From Parelaphostrongylus tenuis (lineage: Eukaryota; Nematoda; Chromadorea; Rhabditida; Metastrongylidae): a stretch of DNA of 64,000 nt. Position 1 is the first letter of the stretch; every line of letters starts with the position of its first letter. A program made the position numbers and the translations under genes. The notes below the pieces were generated by a model. The model worked only from the letters and a program-made list of their open reading frames with translations. It was not told where the DNA came from and ran no database searches. Below are positions 11,000-22,804 of the stretch, piece by piece. The stretch is from NCBI GenBank assembly GCA_019055375.1, contig JAHQIW010007219.1:62001-126000 (forward strand). The letters run 5' to 3'.

Positions 11000-11794
11000 A
11001 TCCCAGTTTATGGTAAATCTGGGACTTCGTTGTTCGAATTTAGCGGCTTTCCCTCCTCTCCTCGAAACACGAAACGTTGCGCGAAGGAGGCGATGGTCTG
11101 ATCCCGTGTAGAACTTAGGAACAACAACGGCATCGGTCAGGCAAAATCCTCGATCTACTAAGATGTGGTCTATTTCCTTATGATTTTTTCCATTGGGAGA
11201 CTCCCATGTCCATCGCTGAAAAAGAGGCTTTTTGATTGCGAGTTATCATGGATGGTTTGGGTCGTCATGATAAACTCAGATAGCCTCACCCTGCTCATTC
11301 CATTCTAGTCCGTGGGTTCCTATGTGACGTTCTTAAGACGTTCTTTTAGGTCCAATTTGTGCGTTAGAATTCCCGACTATAACCTTGAAGAATGTATAAA
11401 TTTCTCAGAAGAATTTTTCGAGGTCCATGTAGAACGCTTCGACTTCGCCTTCGTCATAGCTTGATGTTGGTGCGTAGGCAACGAAGATGGTCATAGCCGG
11501 CATAGAACCACATCGTTTCAACTGTAATCGTCTGATACTGGTTGTTAGTTGTTCAAATGAATCAATGCTCACGGTCAAATTCGATTTGACAAGGACGCCA
11601 ACGCCGCCGACACCTCTGCGATAGCATCTACCAAGGACAGCTCTTCTCCGCTGTCATAAACAGGGTGAAAAGTATGGTGCCTTCTCGTCTCAGCCAGGCC
11701 AATGACGTCGTATCTCATCCTTGTTGCTTGAATCAATAGATTTCTACATCGGGTTGGTTAGCAAGAGTTCTTAGATTGTAGGTAAAGATCGTCA
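11000..11794 (-). pseudogene. RTE apurinic-like endonuclease domain, broken
   Basis: The domain begins at the ATG at 11794 (MTIFTYNLRTLANQPDV), meets a stop within 20 codons, then continues through MTIFVAYAPTSSYDE (about 11495-11450), VIVGNSNAQIGPKRT (about 11390-11345) and ends with a GSDHRLLRA motif (about 11115-11090). RTE endonucleases nick the target to prime reverse transcription. The usual GDFNA motif has become GNSNA, removing a key aspartate, while the distal SDHR histidine motif survives. With the early stop this argues that the copy is dead. Confidence 0.8.
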
Positions 11795-12251
11795 TTTTAG
11801 TCCGTTTCGATCTTGGCAGCCTAGTTCGGCCCTGAAATTTTAGCTCTCCGTACTCGTCCTACCGAGTGGTGCTGTACAAGGGGCTCTTTCGGGGTCAGAG
11901 AAATGAGGCCCATATTTGTTACTGTTTTTGGCACTTTGATACCCAACGTATAGCTTGCCGGGCTCTAAACGTGGGGGCCGGGTACTCACGAGTAGCTTGC
12001 CAGTCTCTCTCGGAGGAGCGGGAGGAGCTTATTTGTTGGAGGCAACTCCTAACCGCCTCCCATGTACTTCCCAGATGTTTGCTTGCAGGCTTTTGGCAAA
12101 CATGACTCCTAGAAATAGAGTTTTTGTTAAGTTGGTGGTGCAGAAACAGTGAGCTCACCCCTGAATCCACCTGCGTCTCTGGGAAGCACACGATCGCTTT
12201 TGGTTCGCGTTTATTCCCCTATCCACCACCTGGAGACCCGTCACGTTCCGT

Positions 12252-12252
<1 letters not shown>

Positions 12253-12292
<40 letters not shown>
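12253..12292. repeat. (TA)n tract at the RTE 5' side
   Basis: About 40 bp of uninterrupted TA dinucleotides beside the 5' leader of the RTE element, matching the tract on the other side. Confidence 0.95.
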
Positions 12293-12296
<4 letters not shown>

Positions 12297-12299
12297 ATC

Positions 12300-14520
12300 T
12301 TTTTTCACGCAACTGTCTTGAATCTCGCTCAGAACTAAGATATCTTAACAGCATATTTTAGCAGCAATTATAGTGCCAATTTTGAATGTACTGATATATA
12401 GTCGCAGTTATAACACCAACTTTCTTCCACGTGTAAGCTAGAGACAAAGAATAGATGGTTGAAGAAAGTGACTACAAGCAGGACACATATGGCTGTTAGA
12501 TAAGCCGAAGCCTCACAAACTTTGTACCAGAATTTTCTTTCACGATAATGAGAGTTCTGTTGACAGATATGTCAATCTTCGTGCTTTTCTTTTCTATAAG
12601 ACGATCACTTAAATATGAGGCGACAAGCAGCCCTAAGAAAAGCGCGCTAATCATCGTTAAAGGAGATTGTTTTGGTGTTATTTATGCTAAGTGCGACTTG
12701 TCCATAGTGTGCACAATTATATCGTTTTATCCGCCTTCCTCGACATCTTTCCGAAGTCGAAAATCGATCGCATCTCGACAGTCGTCTTTGCAGGGCGTTC
12801 TAGAAGAAAACATCCAGTGTGCAGAGTACTGAAACAAACACTACGCTGAAATGCTGTTTTGTAAAGTGGCAATGCCAGCCTAACCAGACCTGTGATGACT
12901 TTCAGGTTGGCTTGCTCCTTGCTGGGCTTCCATGTGGAGATAATGGAATCCTTTCAGTTTGAAATACTCTGCTGAGGATGTACACTCGCACTGTATATCA
13001 AATCTAATTTTTTCCATCACAGGAGCACTTCCCATCCACGATGAGATGGTTTGGTTAGAAAAAATATAATATAACATCGTCACTTACTACTCGTTTAGAT
13101 GAATCTCTTTACTGATGGGGCCAGCTCCAACTCAGGCTTCGAGTGTTAACGTTGAGCTGGTAAATCGCGCAAGCTAGAGTAAAAATGTGCAAGATTAATA
13201 GCTCTGTAAGTAAAGTCGAAGTGGGACGCCCACGGAAAAATCTTGATGTTTCAACTATCTCAATATTGCTTCATTTTCGAGAACGTTGTCCTCTTTCTGT
13301 GTTAAACCTTGAAAGAGTACCTAGAAGTCAAACTGCGATCTGCAATAAGGAGTTCACCTCACCCAGATAGGCGCCACAACTGCGCAGGAGTTCGAAGTCC
13401 ACTCGAAAGTCCACACTAATGTGGACCACTTTAAAAGTTACCACCACCTAGGTGATGGCTAATCGCAAAGTGGTGAAAGCCTCTGTTTTCTGAAGGCCAC
13501 CAGTTGACTAGTGTAGTGATGACGGGAGGAAGGCCACGACTAAGCTCACTTCAAAGCTTTAGGAAACTAAACAGTTAAACGAGGAATTTCTTACTTCCGT
13601 TTCCCGCCCACTGGGAGCTGTCGTCTACGGCTTTGGGCGCTGATACGATCGGTGGGAGGCGATCCAATCCCGGATTCAAATCATACAACTTCCTTATAAA
13701 TGTAATGAAATGTTTATGACACTATATATATAACCAACTTTTGTCACTTGAATAGGTTAATACCTTTATTCGCCTATTAGATCAAATTCACAGACTGCTA
13801 GTCGTTGAAAGATTTGACACATTATATATTAAAAAAATTTAATAATAAAGCATGGACCTTGCTAATATAGTGCTAGCAAGCACCTTCTATACGTTGAAAC
13901 CATGGTTCAGGTCTCTCTTGGTGTGTAAAGTTAGTTTACATATTTTAGCACTACATTAGATCCGTTATCACAGTGTTTTTTTAACTCTGCGATTTCAAGT
14001 ACTTCTAACGTCCAGTTCGTTTTTCATCTTCTTCTTGAACGGCATAGAACACTGATTGAGCGATTCTCTATGCAATCAAAGACAACCTTGCTGTGGCATT
14101 CCATAGAAGGTTGATGTTGACTGCCAGAGAGAGGTGGGGAGTGAAGCTCGACTCCACAGGCGCCACGATGAGCATCACAACTGCTCGGCCACGGCGCCCC
14201 ATTTCCATAGTTTAGTCATCAAAATTGTAGAATAACCTTTGCTTTATAACGCTGTTAATAGTTTGTAACAATGTTGACCGAAAACTGAGTTTTCCGATTA
14301 CTAATGGTGAACTCGTTATTGCAATATCTTTCAATGTCTACCTTCTCTACGGCACATGCACGGAATAAGATATGTACTGATTTTTGGTGACATAAAGAAA
14401 GAAATACTTATTTACAGATTTGTCAACCTTATTTTTAAAGGTTGTGATAAGTCGAAATTCATCACAATGAATACTTCAATGTGACTTACTGTATTATGTA
14501 AACTGCTGATTTCAGCATAC
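12300..14520. other. No recognisable gene; a GC-richer block inside
   Basis: No domain or splice structure is visible. The block 13380-13690 is visibly richer in GC than its surroundings and contains short self-complementary runs (caccacctagg; cccgcccactggg), so it may be an unrecognised repeat. 14110-14205 is another GC-richer block. Confidence 0.4.
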
Positions 14521-14524
14521 CTCA

Positions 14525-14690
14525 TAAATATTATTTGAACCCAACATGTCATGTGGTCTGTTAGTAAGCTCTTGTACAGCCCGATACACGTGTTTCGGCC
14601 TTGAGCAGCCTCGTCATTCAGGCGGAACCCTTCATTTTTAATCAGTCCTATCGAGGTGCTCCAGTCTTCCATACTAAGAGTAGGTGACCA
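14525..14690 (+). repeat. Family B repeat fragment with a dead hammerhead
   Basis: Carries 'catgtcatgtggtctgttag' and 'tacacgtgtttcggccttga'. Read on the minus strand this gives the ribozyme 3' half (GAAA, then the ACACGUGU stem III), but the catalytic box reads AUGACGA instead of CUGACGA and stem I does not pair. The ribozyme is therefore predicted to be inactive. Confidence 0.65.
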
Positions 14691-14986
14691 CGTACGATTT
14701 ACGCAATTTATACAATTACCGCCAAGCGAAAAATCACTAGATCGGCAGTATTGTACACTTGGTTGCTCGTGGCTGTTATTTTGAAAGCAGTCTTTTCAGT
14801 TTTATTCAAAGCAGACCGGTTAGTGTCTTTTACCAGGTGGGAAGTTGCCCGACTTAGGTCGGAGTATATTTAGCTATTTAGGACGCTAACAAATGGAAAG
14901 CGCAAGTCCGAAGACCTTTTAGTTATAAAAGAGTAAGCGAAGATATGAAAGTTTGTTAAGATCTTTCTAATTTATAATTTTTAGTT

Positions 14987-15640
14987 TACCTCTTTTATCT
15001 ATCGCTTTCTATAGACTCGTTCAAAATGATATTATCTGATAAGGACATATCATGCTTTGAGTTATTAGGGTTACTGCCATACAGGTACCTATTCGTCCTA
15101 ATGGGGCTAATCAGTAGCACCCTCCCTACGTTCAGCCGATCCTTTGAGGCTAAATAATCCTCTCTAAAGGAATCAGCACTGAGTTATAAATCATTCAAAG
15201 TTAGATGATGGAGTTCTTGACAATGTGGTGACCGGCAGTCGAGCTCGAATCTTTTACAATGAATCACACCTCTTCTATAAACCTCATTTTATAGACCCGC
15301 TCAAAATGATACAATCTAATAAGGATGTCACATTTTGAGCTGCTAGGTCTAGTGCTATACAGATACATGTTTCGTCCTATTGGGACTCATCACTAGCATC
15401 TTCCCTTGGCTCAGCCGATCCCCTGAGGTTAAATATTTCTCTATAAGGAGTCGACGCCGAGTAATGAATCACCCCAAGTCAGTTTATAGAGGATTATTTA
15501 ACCTTAGGGAATCGGCTGAACCAAGCCATGATGCTACTGATGAGTCCCAGTAAGACGAAGCAGGTACCTGCATATCTCTAGACCTGACAGCTCAAAAAAT
15601 GTTATATCTTTATCAGATCTTAAGTTGTCGAATACATGGT
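14987..15640. repeat. Family A: tandem dimer plus inverted copy
   Basis: Two direct units follow one another; the ribozyme C3 positions fall at 15114 and 15393 on the minus strand, a period of 279 bp. From about 15484 a third, shorter copy runs in the opposite orientation (C3 at 15537, plus strand). The boxes read CTGATTA, GTGATGA and CTGATGA respectively. The third keeps its core box but has an altered stem III junction (GAAG), so none looks fully intact. Shared landmarks include 'cagccgatcccctgaggtta' and 'ataatcctct'. Confidence 0.85.
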
Positions 15641-15999
15641 GTCTCAAAATTTAATCGTTAGTTCTTCATTTATTCCTTTTCTTTTGTGAGTAATCTCTTT
15701 TTGATGATCAAATCTATTTCCATAGAGAGGATTAAGACAGTGCCATCAAAGCTATGAATTGTTTACTAACGTGAGCAAAGACAGCACTTGACAAGCGTTT
15801 CAGGTGCATTTTCTAATTGAAATATGCGCTGTTGGAGATAAATCTGCTTGCACAAGTTTAAATGGTGCTTTATAGCGCAGTTCACATAGAGCTCACGACA
15901 GCGTGACAGCTCTTAAAAAGCCAAGTCGAGTCGTCATCGGCGATATCGGCTTTCAAAAAGGCTATAAAGCATATTTTAATGACTGATAATACCTTTCTT

Positions 16000-16200
16000 T
16001 TTGAATATTTGTGAGAAATCGCTCAAAACAATTCAATCTGATAACATATTGCAAAAACCCCTCTATATGAGGAAATTTCTCTGTGGATCTGACTGAACCG
16101 CAAGGCACCGTGCACCTGAGAGGCTGTGATGTCAAAACACGTGTTTTGCACTGTATGAAAGCCCTAACAGACCTCATTAAAGGTTGAAAACATATTATCA
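16000..16200 (-). repeat. Family B repeat fragment
   Basis: Shows 'gcaaggcaccgtgcacctga', 'acacgtgttttgcactgtat' and 'taacagacctcatt', the family landmarks in reverse orientation. The ribozyme box is degraded (cacctgagaggctgtgatgt). Confidence 0.55.
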
Positions 16201-16204
16201 AATT

Positions 16205-18480
16205 AATGATAACATTCTGAAGCCTGAGACACCGTAGTTGAACGCCATAGCCATGTTATCCTTGAGATGACAAAAAGACGTACTCAACCAGTATTCTATG
16301 ACGTTCAAGAAGAAGACAAAAAAAAGAAGCTGAATTCTTGAAGCACTGGAATACCCATGAGGGAAAAATAAGAAAACTAGAAAAATACTGTGAAGACGTA
16401 TCAATAGAGTGCCGAAAAGTTGAAGCTAAGAAGGTCTCATGAGATCTAACACAGATGACAATAAACTTGGAATACGGGGTCGTAGATCAAATTTAGATAA
16501 AAAATAGACGAGCTCTATCTAGGTTTTGTTTTTTCCGCTATCTTGCGATGCTGATCTTCACTGCCGGCACATTTAATCTAATCCAGTAGGTTGATGCACC
16601 GCACTGACAAAGTATTGTTCTCAATGTTGCCTTTTCTTATCGGGATCTATCGATGCTACAATGACCTGATGCCTACTTTGCAACGATCCAAAAAGGAGCT
16701 TCTAAACAATGCTGCTCGTAGAATCATTGACAAAACAGCTTTCGCCACCGCACTGGCTGAAATTCGTTGGCATAGCACAGTAATGTGTTCAAAGTGCAAG
16801 AAAATTGCGTAGCCGAGCTGCTTTTTGCTTCAACCATGCTCAACCATGCTATTACTCAGACTGCTGCAACATGGAATTGCCTGACCACTCTGTTCGGCGT
16901 CCGTAAAAAGGCTCTTGAAAACCCCCTAAATTTACGGCGTCGGCGGTGCATTTGATTTGTCATTCGCAAAAAGACTGATTAGGATAAAGCCTTTCTTTCT
17001 TCGAGTTCAAGTGAAATAACACTTCCATGGAGACGTTATTACTTCTCATAACAGTTCTGTACCTGCTAAACTTTCATTGGACTTTTTCAAAGTAGCACGG
17101 TGTTCACTGAAAAGTAATACTGTGAACTGAAAGATAGATTCCTAACCCTTGACGGATGGCTAAAGAAATCGATGTGTGCAGGGCGAATTTCGCGATTTCC
17201 GTTGTTTGACTAACGTTTTTCTCTTCATTTGGCAGAAATTTCCAGAATTGTCTTGTTGTCCTGATAGAACAAGATTTTCTCTACTCGCTCATATGCTTTT
17301 GGTTCAATTATACGTGCTTTCTTCAAAGAATAACGCTGATTTACTACGAAATAGCAATAAAACTGGCATTTAATAAATTGCACTGTATTGTACACAGAGA
17401 AATACAAGAAAAATCTTCAGTTCTGCTTTTCTCTAGTATCATACAAGACTGAAAAGTTATCATAGCAAATAAAATTTGAAAAACAACTAGTTATTTTATT
17501 CAAAATTATTGCGCATGCTGTATTCGATCCTGTTTATCGAAAACTCTCACTCTGAACTAAATTTATATCATTCATTCATTTATTTCCAATTATTCAAAGT
17601 TGACGTACGCGAGAAATGGTTGACTACTTATGAACAGCGAAAGAATTCTGAGCGGTAAGAGACAACCGTGTTGAATAAAAGTCTTAGAACATCGGTATTA
17701 TGCAAATTATTGGTCGTAAATATGTGTCGACAGAGAAGTTTTCTTGGTACATCTCTCCCATCCGAACCCATATTCAAATAAAATATTTTTCATTCCTTTT
17801 CGAGGCTATAGTATTCGACAGCTTGAGCATCGCGAACCTGAAGGGTGTGTTTTACTTTTCGAATGATTTCTATATTATGCTGTAAAGGAGAAGTAAAATT
17901 TGCGATGCTTCTATGCCAGACGGCGACCGATATTTAGGACGATCTCATTCGCTGGACATGAAATTTTTACAGAAGTGTTAGTAATCTCGATAGCCCAAAT
18001 CGTTGGCTACAACTTATCGTCGTCGATTTTTTATAATGCCCATTCATAAGGCTGTATCATTTGGGATGAATTTCTGTTCCACACTCGCTTTTCGTCTTTA
18101 TTTTTGCCACGCGTACACCACGTAGAAGCACCAAAAGCATATGACCGTGTAGACAGTTTTCGCTAGCGTCAGAGTCTACGTTTCCACCTGAAGTTTCTGT
18201 CGATGTGGTGAAGAAATTCCCAATTGATTAACAAAATTTCAAACACGATTGGGCGTCCTCCCCGCTCCGTGAGTTGGCCGGTAAGCAAAGTCACTGAAAA
18301 ACGAGTAAAATGTGAACGAAAGCCTCAGCAACGACTTGTCAGTAAGGTAATCGCCTGATCTACTGCGTAACTCTGTAGTGGTCTGCCGCATTATGCACTA
18401 AAACTGTGGCAACCCATGTGATTTTACTGAGGATTTTTTACGGCATCGGCAGACTCTTTAGATAGAAGTGTACGTCCTGA
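16205..18480. other. No recognised gene
   Basis: One frame at 16591-16812 encodes a 73-residue stretch (KKELLNNAARRIIDKTAFAT, ending CSKCKKIA) with a plausible helical character, but I do not recognise it and found no partner exon. Part of 16940-17010 (gatttgtcattcgcaaa) recurs near 33117, suggesting another low-copy repeat. Confidence 0.4.
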
Positions 18481-19570
18481 TACTACGAAGAATTTCCTAC
18501 ATGCTGATATGCTTTTCGTTCTTCCAGTAATTTATGCTCGCGGTAAAAATGAAGACGAATAGCAAGTGAAAAACAAAATTTTATTCTGGATGCTACAGAT
18601 TTATAAGTTTTGAAAAACCGTTGAGGTGTAGTTGTAGCTCAAAATTTATGCTTTCGAACGATCATTGATCCTCCTATGGGAAATTTTCGGGAACCGAACG
18701 AGATCGGCCTAAAGAAATGTCGCCGTGCAATATGTAGGTACCAAATTTTTTTCACACTCAGATATCTTTCGCTCAACAAAAGCTTCCATTCAGACTTTCA
18801 GTAGCCATTCGATAACACAAATCTCAGCAATTTCAATGATAAGCTTGATTACGTTTTAATGCGTTGTCACAGCTAAAAGATTATCAAGTCTCGGACCCGC
18901 CATCGCTTCCATAGTGCTCGCATTTTACATGTGGCGTGCGCAGCGCGACGATTGTAAAACTCTATATTTTTTTACTTGTAACGAAACACTGAGAAGTTTT
19001 TTCAAAAAGCAGATCTTTGAATTTTTCAAGGTTTGCGCAATCGAATGGTTGTGAAAGCGTAAGAGAAAAGCCGTGTCTAGCGAAAAATACTCACAAGTGC
19101 AACATAGTTTTATCCTTGTTGCTACAGCTCGCAAAGAGAATTTTTTCCAAAAGCAAGGGCACCATTGAAATCCTCGAAATTTGAGTAACTGATTGGTTCT
19201 TGAAAGGTGACGGCTAGGTGCCAATGTTTCACTATAAATTCACATCCCGGTGGAAGACACACTTCGCATATGTATTTCAATCTCAATTTCAGTGTTGTAA
19301 CACATTTAAGAGATTTCTTGGAAAAACAAGGACGCTATTAGATTTACTGAGATTTGCGTCATCGACGAATAGTTGAATTTTCTGAGGAAAATGCCTTGCT
19401 CGTCGAAAGATGCTTGATTGTTTAGTATTAATTTCTTTTTACTGTTACCGTGTAATATAACAATCGTCCAAAAAATAAGATACATGACTCAAATTTTCGA
19501 GACTTGAGCTATCGAATAACTAATAAAATGTCTACAAAGAGCAGAAAATGCGGGTTTTTTTTCAATATGA
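18480..19570. repeat. Family C cluster
   Basis: Several degenerate modules in a row: 'tgcttttcgttcttccagta' at 18508, 'gtgaaaaacaaaattttatt' at 18568, 'cattcgataacacaaatct' near 18805, and similar modules at about 18925-19220 and 19270-19550. Short frames here are repeat-derived. Confidence 0.5.
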
Positions 19571-20210
19571 ATGCTGATATAGGAAGTAGCGCATAATGGG
19601 CAATGATGAACGCGCGCTCTTCCTACACTTATAGTACATATGAGAATTCCCTTCAAATACCTCTATTAGAAAAGTTTAGTTGTGAAAGATATGCTTTCAA
19701 GTCACGTTCTCGCAAGACAGGCGATACAAATGCACAATAGGTGTTGAAAGTTTGTTTATTTTTTCACAAGGACGTGGCAATACCTTTGGAAAATAGATCT
19801 CATGAGAGCTAATCACTCTTTAGAACAACAACGTTTTTAGAAAGTTTATTCGCGTTAATCCGCTCTTTATGTAAAGATAACATACCTCGGACATGTCTGT
19901 CTGTGTGAAGGCTTTTATGCAGCGAGAAAGGCCTTCAAACAATCGTGTACTTCAGCTGTACCTCGTCCCTCAGGGTAATCGAGCACTCAAAACCGGTACG
20001 TACCTCATTAACATTGTTTTGTTCAATTTAGTTCATCACCAACCTTTCATGTCTGTATCTAAAGTCGGCGAACTGTCTCGCTGATGCTTGATGTTACAGG
20101 AACGACGTCGACAGAACAAAGGGGATAAGGTGGTTTTTGACCACTGATAGAAATTGCATGTTGCACTATTCTAATATTTGAATGGTGTTTCGGTGAGTGG
20201 TCATCAGAAT
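19570..20210. other. No recognisable feature
   Basis: AT-rich sequence with no domain, RNA gene or repeat that I can support. Confidence 0.4.
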
Positions 20211-20214
20211 TATT

Positions 20215-21180
20215 GGCAAGACTGTAGGGCCTCACCGATCCCCCCTTACGTCGATGGCAATATTGCCGTAGAGTGGTGACATTTTGTTGTGAAAGATTTA
20301 TATATTACTCAGAATCATTTGATCAGTCTGGCTGTCTAGAACTCCTTTTACTGCTTCTGTTCAACTGAATTGAGTATTTTGAATAGATGTAAGTGAGACA
20401 GAGCGAATTTTCGAGCTTTCGAAAGCCTCAGTGAGTCTTCTTTTTGTACGATTTATAGCACTGGCACTTTCAGAAACCTTGATGTTCGAAGACCGTCCTT
20501 CTTCCTGTGCTGTTAATGCGCTTGGGATCACTCGAGTGAAAAGTTCGTAGGCAACAAACACTAGCAGATTGAGTGATAGTTTACGGCATAAGTTTACCTT
20601 TTTGAACAATAGCACAGTCTTGTTGATTCACTGAAAAGAAACGTATTCAAAGACAGCGCATGACGAGGACGTACCGCAATTCGACGAAGGAGAACTACAG
20701 GACGATGACCATAACCTTCTTTATTTCATATGACAATACAAGAAGTGACCACTAATGAGATCTGCGTAGTCATCGTGGCTAACTTTCTCCAAAGCCCTTC
20801 TGGACGCTGAACTGTTCCATTTAGTTGGCACATCACCGCGTCAATTGGTCTTTGTGATAAGTTTATGCAATTTTAACAACGTAAAAGAGTGTTGCCTAGG
20901 AGCGCTTTGGTTTAACAAAAGTTGCTTCCAGATGACGGCAAAAGAGAGCCAATGAATAAGCAGACTTCCTTGCAGTGTTTGCCATCTCGCTGCTACTGAA
21001 TGTTGGTGCTGCGAACCATCAGTGTGTTCTCATATTCGATTTCTTGAACATTTGCAATCAATAATAGTTTCTTCAGTTTATAAGAAGCAACGGTGATGCT
21101 CGCTCCTAACTGGCCAAAATTAGCTCACCAACCATAACGTCATCTTCAAAACATAGGAGGAGTTTAGTATCGAAACGGAT
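20215..21180 (-). mobile_element. Second RTE retrotransposon remnant (reverse transcriptase part)
   Basis: Aligned on the minus strand this matches the RTE copy at about 9920-10870 over most of its length, for example 'ggcaatattgccgtagag' against 'ggtgatattgttgtagaatg' and 'cttgggatcactcgagtgaa' against 'tttgggatgactcgagtaaa'. The frame at 20615-20361 still reads VLLFKK-like and ELFTRVIP, the fingers of the RT. It has many substitutions, stops and indels and lacks both ends, so it is much older than the copy at 9 kb. Confidence 0.75.
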
Positions 21181-21386
21181 CGTCGCTTAACAGTTCATTG
21201 ACAAAGTACAGCTGCTTATTCAGTAGTATTTAACACTGGTAGATTTTTTGTGAAAGAGCCGACAACTTAACAGTGCTTAATGTGCCCTCAAACTTCCCTT
21301 CATCAGAAGAAAAGCCACAACATTTTACTGATACTAGAAACATTTAATGTTTTGACTGCATTTTTTCGCAGTGATACGCCAACACA

Positions 21387-21757
21387 CTTAAGAGAATTGA
21401 GTGGCATGCAAAACCATGGCTTCAGGCGGGAATCGGACCAGCGCTTAAACCTATCCGGAGACGCGTGCTCTACCACTGCACCACCAAAGCGCATTTGCCC
21501 GACCACTCATTCTTCAGCATCTCTATGTTAGCTATCATCCACCAGCCTTTAACAGATTTGGTCGGGTATGCGATTTCGCTTTATAAACCCAGTTGAGCTG
21601 ACAGCCCCTGTCGTAACTAATACTCGAAATTGAAGAATGAGTGATCGGGCAAATGTGCCTCGATGGTGTAGTATTAGAGCACGCGTCCACGGATAGGATA
21701 AAACGCGGATTTAATTACCGTCAGAAGCCATTTTTTGCTCATCACTCAATTTTCTTA
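21387..21757. mobile_element. TIR-bounded element with two inverted tRNA-like cassettes
   Basis: The ends form imperfect terminal inverted repeats (cttaagagaattgagtgg at 21387 against the complement of actcaattttcttag at 21743-21757). Inside, a tRNA-like sequence lies on the minus strand at about 21420-21497 (gtggtgcagtggtagagc; box B ggtccgattccc) and a second on the plus strand at about 21640-21720 (gatggtgtagtattagagca). The arrangement is palindromic overall. The related element at 60694-60912 has the same ends with one cassette. Confidence 0.75.
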
Positions 21758-22334
21758 GGTATATTGATAATACTTTACGTTTAGAGTCGAAGTATTCTCG
21801 GTAGCACATTGGATTCAGAGGAATGTGCGTGTCCTTTGACTAATCGGGTAATATGACTCTCACAGAAGGACAAACAATTTGCGCAATAAATGTCACTATT
21901 CCTTGTGAAATTCTAAGTGTATGGTTTTTTGATAGCACTATCAAACCGTGTCTTTTGAATAACAGCCTAACAAATGGAATTTTTTTCACTGTCTAATGGT
22001 GAGATTTTTGAAGTACTGATGAGTGGTCATTTTTTTAAATGAACACTACCGTGCACAGTCATCTATCCGGTAATGTTACGTAAATGCGAAATTCTCAACG
22101 AAGACTGGCTGTTTCAATAACCTTTCACCCATACCGAGTGTGTCTAATACCACTACACCTAGGTCACCGCTTTAGTACGCTTGCTTTTCAAATAAAAATA
22201 GTCGAATCTGCTAACAATCAACCTGTACCGGTTCCGAATACCACCTGAAGTCGGAAATTCTTCTTATCATGCAATATTCCTATATCTGTCATCAAAGCAA
22301 CTACTAAAACGGGGTGAAATGAGAAAATCATATA

Positions 22335-22800
22335 AATTATACCTTTATTTCGAGTGCTTTATTAAGATCACGTTAAATTCAGTAGATCCTTTCATTATTA
22401 TTTGAGCTAATATGTCATGTGGTCTGGTAAGGGCTCTTGTACAGCCCGATATGCGTGTTTCGTTCTTACAGACTCGTCAGAAAAAGAATTGAAATTTGAG
22501 CGTGGTCTTAATAAAGCACTCGAAATAAAGGTATAATGCGATAAAATACCAGCCAGCTAGCAATGGAGTGCGCAAACACTCTGTGTTGGGTGAAAATTTC
22601 GCTTGACATAGAGTGTAAAACGTTTGTCTTCGATGACTCTCTGTAAGGAAGCAGAGCTCGAGAGAGAACTGGCTATAAAAATATCGAAAGACGACTGGTT
22701 CTGCCCGACTGATGAGTCTGTAAGGACGAAACACGTGTATCGGGCTGTACAAGAGCCCTTACCAGACCAGATGACATGTTGGCCCAAATAATGATAAAGA
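22335..22800. repeat. Family B element folded as nested inverted repeats
   Basis: The outer pair joins 22395-22475 with 22708-22795 (both contain tctggtaagggctcttgtac or its complement). An inner pair joins 22338-22380 with 22487-22537 (atttcgagtgctttattaag and complement). The right half carries an intact hammerhead at 22703-22745; the left half carries the matching GAAA/stem III segment on the minus strand with a CUGACGA box, but its stem I cannot pair. Confidence 0.85.
22703..22745 (+). ncRNA. Hammerhead ribozyme (type I), family B
   Basis: All core positions are present: CTGATGA at 22709-22715 and GAAA at 22728-22731. Stem II is GTCU/GGAC closed by a GUAA loop (GNRA-like). Stem I pairs GCCCGA (22703-22708) with TCGGGC (22740-22745), six perfect pairs. 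Stem III is the very short ACACGUGU stretch, and the nucleotide at the cleavage site is A (22739), giving a GUA triplet allowed by the NUH rule. Predicted cleavage lies between 22739 and 22740. Short stem III is typical of ribozymes of Penelope-like elements and retrozymes, which often act as dimers. Confidence 0.78.
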
Positions 22801-22804
22801 ATCA

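Larger units (their letters stand above)
8996..12252 (-). mobile_element. Near full-length RTE-clade non-LTR retrotransposon
   Basis: About 3.26 kb on the minus strand, close to the length of C. elegans RTE-1. From its 5' end: a GC-richer leader (12252 to about 11795), an apurinic-type endonuclease, a reverse transcriptase, and a C-terminal region ending near 9008, followed by two 'tcacctgta' units. It is flanked on both sides by (TA)n, so it appears to have integrated into a TA microsatellite, with the duplicated target hidden in the repeats. Several frameshifts and stops make it non-functional. Two other RTE pieces lie at 8220-8394 and 20215-21180. Confidence 0.9.
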
